NCBI GenBank assembly: GCA_965249895.1
Contig: CBDFNC010000001.1
Coordinates: forward strand, 434,001-498,000
DNA length: 64,000 nucleotides
Direction of reading: 5' to 3'
Source of the DNA: CBDFNC01 sp965249895
GTDB lineage: Bacteria > Pseudomonadota > Gammaproteobacteria > Enterobacterales > CBDFNC01
Shown: positions 26,922 through 34,880 of the stretch, one piece after another
How positions within the stretch are numbered: position 1 is the first letter of the stretch
How the letters are laid out: each line of letters starts with the position of its first letter
Position numbers and translations under genes: made by a program
The notes under the pieces: model-generated
The model's database searches: none
The model's input: the letters and a program-made list of their open reading frames with translations, nothing else
Told to the model about the DNA's origin: nothing

Positions 26922-27641
26922 ATGTCCAAACAAAAAGTCGCAGATATATTAATCAATGAACTTCCCCTTCATTTTACCGAGTTGGATCAGGGACTGCTCA
27001 AACTGGAAAGTGTGAGTTACGAGTCTTTTGAAGCGCTGAGTCTTTGTTTGCAACAGCAATATTTCCTGTTGCAACAGCAGGCGGGTGAACTCAGGGGCTT
27101 AGTGGATGAGCTACATCACCTTCAAGATGAGAATGGTGAGAAATCGGTGGTCCAGTTTGTAAACAAAGCCAAGCGGTTTCTCAGTCACGGAGTTGAACTG
27201 GCAGATTCAGTGGAAGACCACAGCTCGGCGGAACTGAAAAGAATCAAACATAAGTTAACCAGCTGGGTGATAGAAGCACATAACCTGGCCAAAAATGCCG
27301 ACGATTTAGTGGAACAAGAGCAGCAGCAAAAACAGGTGCCAGTCCAGTTATCTCGCCTGGTTGCCATTGCCGACAGTCTAAAAAATGCAGAAATGGTGAT
27401 TCACCAAACCATAGTGTCGTTACAGGTGGAAGATATCGCCCATCAGTTGCTGGAGCAAAGCCGTGAGCACCTGGGGTCTTTATCCTGTGCTCTGAAGGGG
27501 ATGGGGTGGATTTTGACCGGGGCATATCCTGCTGATCAATTGGATAAAATTCTGAATGATTTAAAGCTGGGGCAACAGGAGAGGGAAAATAAACAAATCT
27601 CCGACGGCACGCTGGATGAAGGAGAAATAGAGCTATTTTAG
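26922..27641 (+). CDS. CheZ-like helical chemotaxis protein, unassigned
   Basis: Protein of 239 residues, almost entirely helical, with Gln-rich heptad stretches (LCLQQQYFLLQQQAGEL) and a second helical region containing HQTIVSLQVEDIAHQLLEQ. That segment recalls the catalytic helix of the CheY phosphatase CheZ (consensus around QDFQDLTGQ), with Glu/Asp and Gln in comparable places. The acidic tail DEGEIELF resembles the C-terminal CheY-binding peptide of CheZ. It closes the che operon 8 bases after cheB, and no other phosphatase (CheZ, CheX, CheC) is in the cluster. A CheY phosphatase or array-binding role is inferred. Confidence 0.6.
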   Translation: MSKQKVADILINELPLHFTELDQGLLKLESVSYESFEALSLCLQQQYFLLQQQAGELRGLVDELHHLQDENGEKSVVQFVNKAKRFLSHGVELADSVEDHSSAELKRIKHKLTSWVIEAHNLAKNADDLVEQEQQQKQVPVQLSRLVAIADSLKNAEMVIHQTIVSLQVEDIAHQLLEQSREHLGSLSCALKGMGWILTGAYPADQLDKILNDLKLGQQERENKQISDGTLDEGEIELF

Positions 27642-27654
27642 GCTAAAATAGCTC
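27630..27654. terminator. Perfect inverted repeat over the end of the che operon
   Basis: GAGCTATTTTA / TAAAATAGCTC, an 11-bp perfect stem with a 3-base loop. The left arm contains the last codons and most of the stop codon of the CheZ-like gene. CCTGTTTTATC follows, so it is probably the operon terminator. Confidence 0.6.
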
Positions 27655-27711
27655 ACCCTGTTTTATCTCTGATAAAATCCCTTCATTTTTTCTTATTTAA
27701 ACGAAGTGACT

Positions 27712-29058
27712 ATGCCTTCCTGGTTCCTGAGTAAAAGTCATCACTCAAAAGTTTTTGCACTCGCATTTCCTATGGTGCTTTCCAATATTACAGTGCCTTT
27801 GCTGGGTTTAGTGGATACTGCTGTTATCGGCCATTTGAGCCAAGCCTATTACTTAGCTGGAGTAGCCGTGGGCTCTATGATTGCAACTCTGGTGTTCTGG
27901 ATGCTGGGTTTTCTGCGTATGTCCACAACTGGCCTGGTGGCACAAGCGCGCGGTGCACAGGACAGTGACACTATTAAGTTGTTATTGGGGCAAGCCCTGG
28001 CTATCGCCTGGCTTATGGCTGTGGTGCTGCTGCTGTTACGAGGGGTGATCATCGATGTGGGGTTAATGTTGGCGGGAGGCAGTGACGAAGTTCAGCAGTA
28101 TGCACGACAATACTTCGAGATTCGTATCTGGAGCGCCCCGGCAGCGCTAGCCAATATGGCTATTTTGGGTTGGCTGCTGGGCATGCAAAGTGCTAAGGCG
28201 CCTATGATCCTGCTGATCGTAACCAACCTGCTTAATATTGTGTTGGATATAGTGTTTGTATTTGGTTTTGGCTGGCAGGTGCAAGGCGTAGCGGCTGCTT
28301 CTGTGGTAGCTGATTACCTGGGTTTAGGGTTAGGTCTGCTGTTTGTCAGTCATCTGATCCGCCCATATTGGTCTGCGGGAGATTGGCATAAGTTAAAAAG
28401 CCAAATATTGGACAAGGTAAATTTAATCCGTTTTATGGCGCTGAACCGGGATATTTTCCTGCGCACTTTATGTATTCAGCTTTGTTTTGCCTTTATGACC
28501 TTTCAGGGCGCGAGGCTTGGAGATAACACTCTAGCGGCCAATGCGATTTTATTGAACTTCTTGCTATTTATATCTTTTGGTATGGACGGGTTAGCCTATG
28601 CCGTGGAAGCTCTGGTTGGTAAGAGTGTCGGAGCAAAAGACCGAAACGGGTTTAATGCATACATAGGTATCAGTTTCTTTTGGGCACTGCTTTTGGGCCT
28701 GATATTAACCTTGCTTTTCGCCGTGGCTGGTCATGGTATTGTGAACCTGATCAGCGATATTCCAGGTATTCGGGAAATGGCGTATATCTATTTGCCCTGG
28801 CTGGTGATAATTCCCCTGACTTCCCTTTGGGGTTTTATTCTCGACGGTATCTTTATTGGCGCAGCCAGAGCGAAAGAGATGCGTAACTCCATGATAGTGT
28901 CCAGTTTACTGGTCTTTTTCCCTGTGTACTTTATGTTTAGTGAGCAGGGGAATCACGCACTTTGGCTTGCCATGAACCTGTTTATGCTTGCCAGAGGGAT
29001 AAGTCTGGGTTATTTGTTCTTACGGCTGAATAAATGCAATGGGTTTATTGCGGGGTAA
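27712..29058 (+). CDS. MATE-family efflux transporter (DinF-like)
   Basis: Twelve-helix multidrug/toxin extrusion antiporter of 448 residues. The N-terminus (FALAFPMVLSNITVPLLGLVDTAVIGHL) is diagnostic for the DinF branch, and the second half has GMDGLAYAVEALVGKSVGAKD. It exports organic substrates against Na+ or H+; the substrate cannot be predicted. Enterobacterial dinF is co-transcribed with lexA, but here lexA is 20 kb away and I saw no LexA box upstream. ATG 27712 is preferred to GTG 27706. Confidence 0.9.
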   Translation: MPSWFLSKSHHSKVFALAFPMVLSNITVPLLGLVDTAVIGHLSQAYYLAGVAVGSMIATLVFWMLGFLRMSTTGLVAQARGAQDSDTIKLLLGQALAIAWLMAVVLLLLRGVIIDVGLMLAGGSDEVQQYARQYFEIRIWSAPAALANMAILGWLLGMQSAKAPMILLIVTNLLNIVLDIVFVFGFGWQVQGVAAASVVADYLGLGLGLLFVSHLIRPYWSAGDWHKLKSQILDKVNLIRFMALNRDIFLRTLCIQLCFAFMTFQGARLGDNTLAANAILLNFLLFISFGMDGLAYAVEALVGKSVGAKDRNGFNAYIGISFFWALLLGLILTLLFAVAGHGIVNLISDIPGIREMAYIYLPWLVIIPLTSLWGFILDGIFIGAARAKEMRNSMIVSSLLVFFPVYFMFSEQGNHALWLAMNLFMLARGISLGYLFLRLNKCNGFIAG

Positions 29059-29133
29059 GGTTCAAGAATATTTTGGCTCATAAATTCCGCTGCAAAAACG
29101 GAGTGGATGACATCCATGAACGCAGTGATTGCG

Positions 29134-29158
29134 ATATTCGCCGAACAAGTTCTGCTCC
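29134..29158. repeat. Dispersed 25-bp intergenic repeat, copy 2
   Basis: Same element as at 12852-12876 with one change (GTTCTG in place of GTTCGG), here between the convergent MATE and trmL genes, a few bases from the trmL stop. Upstream is another short palindrome, TGGATG-A-CATCCA. Confidence 0.65.
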
Positions 29159-29161
29159 AAG

Positions 29162-29626
29162 CTAAACCGCGCCTTGGTAGTCCAGTTGGCGCCAGGCTTC
29201 ATAGACAAATACGGAGACTGCATTTGACAGGTTCATTGAACGGCTTTCGGGCTTCATGGGGATCCTGAGTTTGTTTCCTTGTGCCAGTTTATCCAAAATC
29301 TCAGCGGGTAGACCTCGGGTTTCAGGGCCAAACAATAACACGTCGCCGGACTGAAAGTTTGCATCGCTATGGTATCGGGTTGCTTTCGTGGTGCAGGCAA
29401 ACAGACGTTTATCACCGATATGATCCAGAAACGCCTGATAGTCTTTATGGCGTATAACATGGGTCATTTCACGATAATCCAACCCCGCCCGACGTACTTT
29501 CTTTTCATCCAGATCAAAACCCAGGGGCTCAATCAGGTGTAATCTATTGCCTGTATTTGCACAGAGTCGAATTATATTGCCTGTATTAGGCGGGATTTCA
29601 GGCTGGTAAAGGGCGATTTCTAACAT
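29162..29626 (-). CDS. trmL: tRNA (cytidine(34)-2'-O)-methyltransferase TrmL
   Basis: SPOUT-class methyltransferase of 154 residues that 2'-O-methylates the wobble base of tRNA-Leu isoacceptors. The trefoil-knot motifs are clear: PEIPPNTGNIIRLCANTG at the N-terminus, LLFGPETRGLP in the middle and SMNLSNAVSVFVYEAWRQ at the C-terminus. Length is standard for the family. It appears to be transcribed alone. Confidence 0.95.
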   Translation of the reverse strand: MLEIALYQPEIPPNTGNIIRLCANTGNRLHLIEPLGFDLDEKKVRRAGLDYREMTHVIRHKDYQAFLDHIGDKRLFACTTKATRYHSDANFQSGDVLLFGPETRGLPAEILDKLAQGNKLRIPMKPESRSMNLSNAVSVFVYEAWRQLDYQGAV

Positions 29627-29741
29627 GTTCGACGGATTTCTTTATGCAAAATTTCACCGGAGTTTAGCAGAATATGTCATTAAAAGCTTATGCGGGATTT
29701 AGTATACTAGGCGGCGAAATTAGTCTTAGTGTGGTGTAGTA

Positions 29742-29987
29742 ATGAAAAATTATAAATGGGTGTTGCCTCTCGTTGTCTTTCTTAGTGTATTGCCCATCAG
29801 TCTTAACTTTTTGCTCAACAAATATTTTGAAAAGCTGGATACTGAGCGCTACGAAAAACAAAAAAACCTGATAGAGACGCGCAGGTATGCGGAAAAAATG
29901 TTTCCTGAACTGAAAGAAAATGGACTGTTTCCTAGGCGCCCGTCATCTGCAGCGACGGAAACCGAGGAAACGCCAGCGAAACATTAG
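29742..29987 (+). CDS. Small membrane-anchored protein, unknown
   Basis: An 81-residue protein with one N-terminal hydrophobic helix (about 7-24), then a charged, probably helical segment (KYFEKLDTERYEKQKN) and a disordered Thr/Glu-rich tail. No family recognised. TTAGTATACT just upstream may be part of a promoter. Its last four bases overlap the 3' end of the oppositely oriented prsR. Confidence 0.6.
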   Translation: MKNYKWVLPLVVFLSVLPISLNFLLNKYFEKLDTERYEKQKNLIETRRYAEKMFPELKENGLFPRRPSSAATETEETPAKH

Positions 29988-31348
29988 CTCGCTTCCTTGC
30001 CAGGGGTGATCATGTATTTATCCAGCAAGGCATAAAGGGTTGGTCGGGTGATCCCCAATAACTCGGCCGCTTTAGAGATATTATGATTGGTGTAAGTAAA
30101 GACCTGGGTGATCACCTGAACTTCAGTCTGCTCCCTAATTTCTCTTAAATTAAATGCAGGAATACTGTCGTCTTCGTTGCTTAATCCCAGATCCTCTGCG
30201 GTGATCTGCTGACCGTCAGCCATAATCGCCGCAGATTTAACCTTGTTTTGCAGCTCTCTGATGTTACCTGGCCAGGGGTAATGGGTGAGTGCATTCAGCG
30301 CCTGCTCGTTAAACCCCTTAATGTTGGTGGCCAGTTCCTTGTTGTATTGATGTAGGAAGGCTCTTGCCAGCAGTAGAACGTCACAGTCTCGTTCCCTGAG
30401 GGGGGGAATATTTATGGTCATTTCGCTGATGCGATAGTAGAGGTCTTCGCGGAAACTTTTTTCTGCCACCATGGCTATTACGTCTTTATTGGTCGCGCAT
30501 ACAACTCTGACATCGACGTCAATTTCTGTTCGGCCACCTACTGGCTCTACTACTCTCTCCTGTAAGAAGCGCAGCATCTTAGCCTGTAGCATCAGGGGCA
30601 TATCACCAATTTCATCGAGAAATAAAGTGCCACCTTGGGTGCATTCGATTTTGCCTTTGGTTTTTTTATGAGCGCCGGTAAATGCCCCTCTTTCATAGCC
30701 GAATAACTCACTTTCCAGCAGGTTTTCTGGGATGGAAGCGCAGTTGATGGCGAGAAAAGGGCCTTTACTTCGATTACTACTTGCATGAATGGCTCTGGCG
30801 AACACTTCTTTACCTGTACCACTCTCTCCCAGAAGCAAGGTCGTTACTTCTGTTTTGGCGATTTTTTCTACCCGACGGCAAATGGTTTGAATGTTGGGGC
30901 TATCCCCAATTACGCCGTTAAGTTTAAAGTTCATGCTGGCCAGTAAGCGGTTTTTTTGTTCCAGTTCGTAGACCCAAAAAGCGCGATTAAGAATAGTGCT
31001 AAGAATATCTGGCTCAAGTGGTTTTTGATAATAGTCGTAGGCGCCCATGGAAATGGCTTTGATAGCGTCGTCCTTGTCATCGTTGCCGGTGACTACTATG
31101 ACTTTAGTCTGTGGCGACAAGGCCAGAATTTCTGCTAGTGTATTTAACCCTTCCGAGACATTCGCCGGATCTGGCGGTAAACCCAAATCCAGGGTAACCA
31201 CACTGGGTTCAAATCTCCTGAGCTGTTTTATCGCACTTTTTCTGTCGTTGGCGAAGATAAGCTCGTAGGAATCCAGGCACCATTTGAGCTGTTTTTGTAT
31301 ACCTGGATCGTCTTCAACCACTAATAACAATGGCTTATCTGAACTCAT
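29984..31348 (-). CDS. prsR: PEP-CTERM-box response regulator PrsR (sigma-54 activator)
   Basis: Response regulator of 454 residues with three domains. The receiver (1-120) has phospho-Asp in TLDLGLPPDPANVSEG, a stretch characteristic of PrsR. The AAA+ sigma-54 interaction domain (about 150-375) shows Walker A GESGTGKEVFARA and the GAFTGA loop. A Fis-type helix-turn-helix ends the protein (ISKAAELLGITRPTLYALL). PrsR activates sigma-54 promoters of exopolysaccharide and PEP-CTERM/exosortase genes in bacteria that have them. Its start overlaps the prsK stop by 4 bases, so the pair is co-translated. No exosortase or PEP-CTERM protein is in the window. Confidence 0.88.
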   Translation of the reverse strand: MSSDKPLLLVVEDDPGIQKQLKWCLDSYELIFANDRKSAIKQLRRFEPSVVTLDLGLPPDPANVSEGLNTLAEILALSPQTKVIVVTGNDDKDDAIKAISMGAYDYYQKPLEPDILSTILNRAFWVYELEQKNRLLASMNFKLNGVIGDSPNIQTICRRVEKIAKTEVTTLLLGESGTGKEVFARAIHASSNRSKGPFLAINCASIPENLLESELFGYERGAFTGAHKKTKGKIECTQGGTLFLDEIGDMPLMLQAKMLRFLQERVVEPVGGRTEIDVDVRVVCATNKDVIAMVAEKSFREDLYYRISEMTINIPPLRERDCDVLLLARAFLHQYNKELATNIKGFNEQALNALTHYPWPGNIRELQNKVKSAAIMADGQQITAEDLGLSNEDDSIPAFNLREIREQTEVQVITQVFTYTNHNISKAAELLGITRPTLYALLDKYMITPGKEAS

Positions 31349-33405
31349 ACAACCTCCTGTTCTTTGCCTGTGAGGGGCACAGATGGGTCACTTTTCTTGA
31401 GCGGTAAATTGAGAGTAAAACAACTGCCTTTGCTCTTTTGGCTTGATACGTTCAGCCTGCCGCCCATCTTTTGCGCATACTGGCGGGCCTCGTAGACACC
31501 GATCCCCATACCTGCATTTCCTTTAGTAGTATCGAAGGGAGAGAACAGCCTTTCCCGAATAAAGGACTCATCCATGCCCGTGCCATTATCTGATACTTTT
31601 ATTTCAACCCAGCTGGGGGCGGTGGATAGTTCAACGTTTACAAAGCCGGAATCTTCGGTAGCATCCTGTGCATTTTGGATCAGATGAAACAATACGCTAG
31701 TCAACTTGTCTCGGTCGGCATACAAGGTGACTTTCGCCGAAGTGCATTTAAAAGTGGGTTTTGGTTGTGACTGGCTGCGATCCAGGCATACGGACTCGAT
31801 AAGTTGATTGATATTAATCGCACTCACCTCACTAGCTTGAGGTTTGTTACGTTTAAAGTGGTCCAGGACTTTGCGCATTCGAGTGACGACATTGGCCAAT
31901 GTATCTATGCTGTCGTCGATAAACTCCGGGTTGTCCTTGTATTTTTGTGCGTTGGTAACAATCAGGGATAACTGGGCCAGGGTATTCTTTAAGTCGTGTA
32001 CTAAGAATGCGGACATCTGGTTAAAGGCTTCAAACTGTTTGGCTTCGGTTAATGCCAGATTAGCCTTATGTAACAGCAGATAATGGGCCAGCTGGCGGAC
32101 CATAACGTTGATATAGTCTCTTTCCTCCCACTGTAACCCAGCCAGTTTAAGTGAGTGTCCAAGTAGTAGAATACTGATCAGTTTGTCTTTGTAAAAAATG
32201 GGTACGATTAGCCAGATGTTGGTGTTATGCAGTAGCTCTGGAGCCATTACCAGTTCTTTATAATGCTGCGGATTATTTCGGAATTCGTCCAGATCGATAA
32301 TCCAGGATTGCTTCTTTAGAAACGGTAGCAAGGGCTCAACATATTCAGGCTTAAAGTTCTGTTTGTTATTCTTACCCGTGACTAACGTTAAGTTACCCGT
32401 ATCATCTTCAGCCAGCAGGTAGCCGGTCTGACACCTTAACCGGGAGAGTATGGTATTTAAGGCATGCTCAAAAGGCGGCGTATCTTTATCTTTTTCCAGC
32501 AGGGAGTCAGTGACGGAAAGCCATTCATCCCGGTATTCGTAACGGTTGGCAAAAAAGTGTTTAGCGATAAAGACTTTTACTTTCTGGCGAAACCGTTCGG
32601 ATAAAAAAACCGTAACCAGCATCACCACGGCAAATGCAATAAAGGCGAATTGCAGTAAGTTGCCCCATTGACCACCAATATATTTAATGTAGTAACCAGA
32701 AAAGGCCATCAACATGAGATAACTACCGGCAAATAGCAGCATGCTGGAGTGGAAAACCACATCTCTTGAAACGTAGATACGTACGGACCACATGGTTGTA
32801 CGCTTTGTTGCTAATAGCAGTAGTGGCAGGGCCAGACAGTGGATAAAACCTCGCGCCATCCAGATATTGTAATCCTGGCTGCCCAGTAACGCGGCCTGGG
32901 CGTACATATAGAAGTCACAGCTATAAACAATGGCTAAATAAATACACAGTGGCTTTATCTGCCACTTGTTTTCTCCTTGCAGTAAGCGGTAGCAACGTTC
33001 CAGCAGAGTGAATAACAGGACAATAAGCGCCAGGGACAAATATATTCCGCTTAAGCTGCTTTCGGTATGAGTTAGGGCAATATATATATGATGGATATTA
33101 ATGCTAAGGGCGAGCACTATGGCCAACCAAAACGTCTTATTGGTAAACAGACTGGTTTTCTCGATGGGGAGCGCCAGAAGAAAAATCAGCCAGCTCAACG
33201 CCCGCAGTGTATCAAACAGTATGTAATCACTGAGTGATAACCAATTAAGCTCGTAATAGAGTACGACATGCAGGGCCCAGAACAGACTGACAGATGATGC
33301 TATAAACAACAGTTTACCTTGCCGGGTCTTTATTCCGGCTGCCAGGATAAGGCACAAAAAAAACAAGTAGGCGATCGCTGCAGCCAGGTAGCTAAAGAAG
33401 ACCAT
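31345..33405 (-). CDS. prsK: PEP-CTERM system histidine kinase PrsK
   Basis: Membrane sensor kinase of 686 residues, partner of PrsR. The N-terminal 300 residues contain about eight hydrophobic helices; then come a GAF-like domain (about 320-460), the phospho-acceptor helix with His in FLVHDLKNTLAQL, and the ATPase domain with IQNAQDATED, DNGTGMDES and GMGIGVYEARQYAQ. The long multi-helix sensor and the HDLKNT box are typical of PrsK. ATG 33405 has AGGAG five bases upstream and starts at the first helix; 23 further in-frame codons exist but look non-native. Ligand unknown. Confidence 0.87.
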   Translation of the reverse strand: MVFFSYLAAAIAYLFFLCLILAAGIKTRQGKLLFIASSVSLFWALHVVLYYELNWLSLSDYILFDTLRALSWLIFLLALPIEKTSLFTNKTFWLAIVLALSINIHHIYIALTHTESSLSGIYLSLALIVLLFTLLERCYRLLQGENKWQIKPLCIYLAIVYSCDFYMYAQAALLGSQDYNIWMARGFIHCLALPLLLLATKRTTMWSVRIYVSRDVVFHSSMLLFAGSYLMLMAFSGYYIKYIGGQWGNLLQFAFIAFAVVMLVTVFLSERFRQKVKVFIAKHFFANRYEYRDEWLSVTDSLLEKDKDTPPFEHALNTILSRLRCQTGYLLAEDDTGNLTLVTGKNNKQNFKPEYVEPLLPFLKKQSWIIDLDEFRNNPQHYKELVMAPELLHNTNIWLIVPIFYKDKLISILLLGHSLKLAGLQWEERDYINVMVRQLAHYLLLHKANLALTEAKQFEAFNQMSAFLVHDLKNTLAQLSLIVTNAQKYKDNPEFIDDSIDTLANVVTRMRKVLDHFKRNKPQASEVSAININQLIESVCLDRSQSQPKPTFKCTSAKVTLYADRDKLTSVLFHLIQNAQDATEDSGFVNVELSTAPSWVEIKVSDNGTGMDESFIRERLFSPFDTTKGNAGMGIGVYEARQYAQKMGGRLNVSSQKSKGSCFTLNLPLKKSDPSVPLTGKEQEVV

Positions 33406-33810
33406 ACCGTCTCCTGGGCGCTTGACTAGAGTACGCTTCCTGTAATTGGAGCTTATTTTGGGGGGAGTTGCCAATCCTTAGCATTTGTTCCTACCTAAAC
33501 TTGGGCCAGCACAGCCTCTTATATAGGTTTAGCAGAATGTGGCTTAATTTAAACCAAGTGACCTTTATTCCCCGACTTTTACTGTATCTTAATTTTTGCT
33601 ACGGCCATCACAACACACTCGGTGGCGAAACATTAAGGATCAGCGCAGGGTTACCCATTAATCCCGAAACTGTTGCTTATCTTATTGTCTTGGCGCAAAG
33701 TTATTCATTTTGAAACAGAAATGCGATTGAAAAGCATAGAGTTAGGTTTATACTTGGAACTTGGCTTAGCAGCCTAAACCATACTGTTTCTATTCATTAG
33801 GTGAAAAACT
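33406..33810. other. Intergenic region between prsK and rraA
   Basis: About 400 bases separating divergent genes. It must contain both promoters, but I found no clear -35/-10 pair and no exact sigma-54 site (TGGAAC..TTAGC near 33750 has one base too many between the GG and GC elements). A plus-strand 81-codon frame at 33468-33713 has no ribosome site and no recognisable fold. Confidence 0.4.
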
Positions 33811-34296
33811 ATGGAATACAACACTTCTGAATTGTGCGATACCTATGCCGACACTGTGGATGTGGTTGAACCTATGTTTGCTAATTTTGGCGGACGTAGC
33901 TCCTTCGGCGGTGAAGTCGTCACCATTAAGTGCTTCGAAGTAAATGGCTTGATCCGTAAAGCGGTGCAGGAAGCAGGCGCTGGCAAGGTGTTATTGATAG
34001 ATGGTGGTGGCTCGATAAGACGTGCGTTGGTGGATGCTGATATTGCAGAAACAGCGGCTGACAATGAGTGGGAAGGTATTATTGTTTATGGCTGCGTCCG
34101 GGATGTGGATGCTTTGGAAGAGCTGGACCTGGGTATTCAGGCACTGGCTTCCATTCCCGTGGGGGCTGAAGATACGGAGGTAGGCGAAGCGGATTTACCG
34201 GTTAATTTTGGTGGAGTCACCTTTTTGCCAGAAGATCATCTCTATGCTGACAGTACAGGTATTGTGTTGTCACCCGAACCGTTAGATATCGATTAA
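33811..34296 (+). CDS. rraA: Regulator of ribonuclease E activity RraA
   Basis: Binds RNase E and slows RNA decay. The 161-residue protein matches E. coli RraA from end to end, with FANFGGRSSFGGEVVTIKC, GAGKVLLIDGGGS and GIIVYGCVRDVDAL. It has a methyltransferase-like trimeric fold without catalytic activity of that kind. AGGTG lies upstream of the ATG. It is monocistronic, with a strong terminator behind it. Confidence 0.95.
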   Translation: MEYNTSELCDTYADTVDVVEPMFANFGGRSSFGGEVVTIKCFEVNGLIRKAVQEAGAGKVLLIDGGGSIRRALVDADIAETAADNEWEGIIVYGCVRDVDALEELDLGIQALASIPVGAEDTEVGEADLPVNFGGVTFLPEDHLYADSTGIVLSPEPLDID

Positions 34297-34305
34297 GCAT
34301 TTTTG

Positions 34306-34330
34306 GCCCAGGCCTGTACCTGGGCTTTTT
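34306..34330 (+). terminator. rraA terminator
   Basis: GCCCAGG-CCTGTA-CCTGGGC, a 7-bp GC-rich stem, followed by five T. The reverse direction lacks a T tract, so it probably serves rraA and not zapB. Confidence 0.88.
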
Positions 34331-34333
34331 ACC

Positions 34334-34543
34334 TTAGACAGATTCTTCCATCTGGTCCATTTTTCCTAACAGGGCTTGTAAACGTTCCTGCCATAGCTGT
34401 TGCTGACCTTTAAGTTGCTCATTTTCTTCACTTAATGTGGAATTGGATAGTTTTAATTCTTCAATTTCCATTTGTAAAATCGAGATAGTGTCTACCGCAC
34501 TTTGAACTTTGGATTCCAGTTTTTCTAAAACTTCAAAAGACAT
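34334..34543 (-). CDS. zapB: Cell division protein ZapB
   Basis: Short antiparallel coiled-coil protein (69 residues) that bridges ZapA at the Z ring to MatP and the chromosome terminus. It opens MSFEVLEKLESKVQSAVDTI and ends with WQERLQALLGKM, both matching E. coli ZapB; the middle is a single coiled coil (LQMEIEELKLSN). It is about ten residues shorter than the enterobacterial protein. ATG 34543 has AGGG upstream; an earlier in-frame ATG at 34570 is less likely. Confidence 0.9.
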   Translation of the reverse strand: MSFEVLEKLESKVQSAVDTISILQMEIEELKLSNSTLSEENEQLKGQQQLWQERLQALLGKMDQMEESV

Positions 34544-34634
34544 GGGTTTACCCTTATGGAAAGAATGCATATGAAAGTAGCACGAGCATAAGCATTCGAG
34601 TAGGGTTATTCAACCTTGAAGAGTGAGTTTTAAC

Positions 34635-34841
34635 ATGAAACCCGGTAAATATAGGCATTATAAGGGCGCAGAGTATCAAGTTATCGACTTAGCGCGTCAC
34701 AGTGAAACGGAAGAATGGATGGTAGTTTATCGTCCCCTTTATGGCGAAGGCAAATTGTGGGTCAGGCCTTTGGATATGTTTCAGGAGGAAGTTGAAGTGG
34801 ACGGTGTATTAATGCCGCGCTTTAAATATATCTGTGATTGA
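34635..34841 (+). CDS. DUF1653 domain protein
   Basis: A 68-residue protein that is a single DUF1653 domain: KPGKYRHYKGAEYQVI, ARHSETEEWMVVYRPLYG and LWVRPLDMFQEEVEVDG follow the family pattern closely. The domain is common as a free-standing small protein of unknown function. GTG 34623, four codons earlier, is an alternative start. It is divergent from zapB and convergent with cysE. Confidence 0.85.
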   Translation: MKPGKYRHYKGAEYQVIDLARHSETEEWMVVYRPLYGEGKLWVRPLDMFQEEVEVDGVLMPRFKYICD

Positions 34842-34849
34842 GGCTTTAC

Positions 34850-34875
34850 TCGAGGGCATCAGAGGATGCCCTCGA
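34850..34875. terminator. Hairpin between the DUF1653 gene and cysE
   Basis: CGAGGGCATC / GATGCCCTCG with an AGAG loop, 11 bp perfect including the outer T-A pair, six bases before the cysE stop on the other strand. There is no T run, so termination efficiency is uncertain. Confidence 0.5.
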
Positions 34876-34880
34876 ACGTA

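Noticed and set aside
27662..27711. LexA box before the dinF-like MATE gene
   Set aside because: No CTG-N10-CAG match was found, and the gene is far from lexA.
33468..33713. Plus-strand 81-codon ORF between prsK and rraA
   Set aside because: No ribosome site, it starts inside the longer prsK frame region, no recognisable domain, and composition looks non-coding.
33746..33762. Sigma-54 promoter upstream of rraA near prsK
   Set aside because: TGGAAC and TTAGC are present, but the GG-to-GC spacing is one base too long for a -24/-12 promoter.
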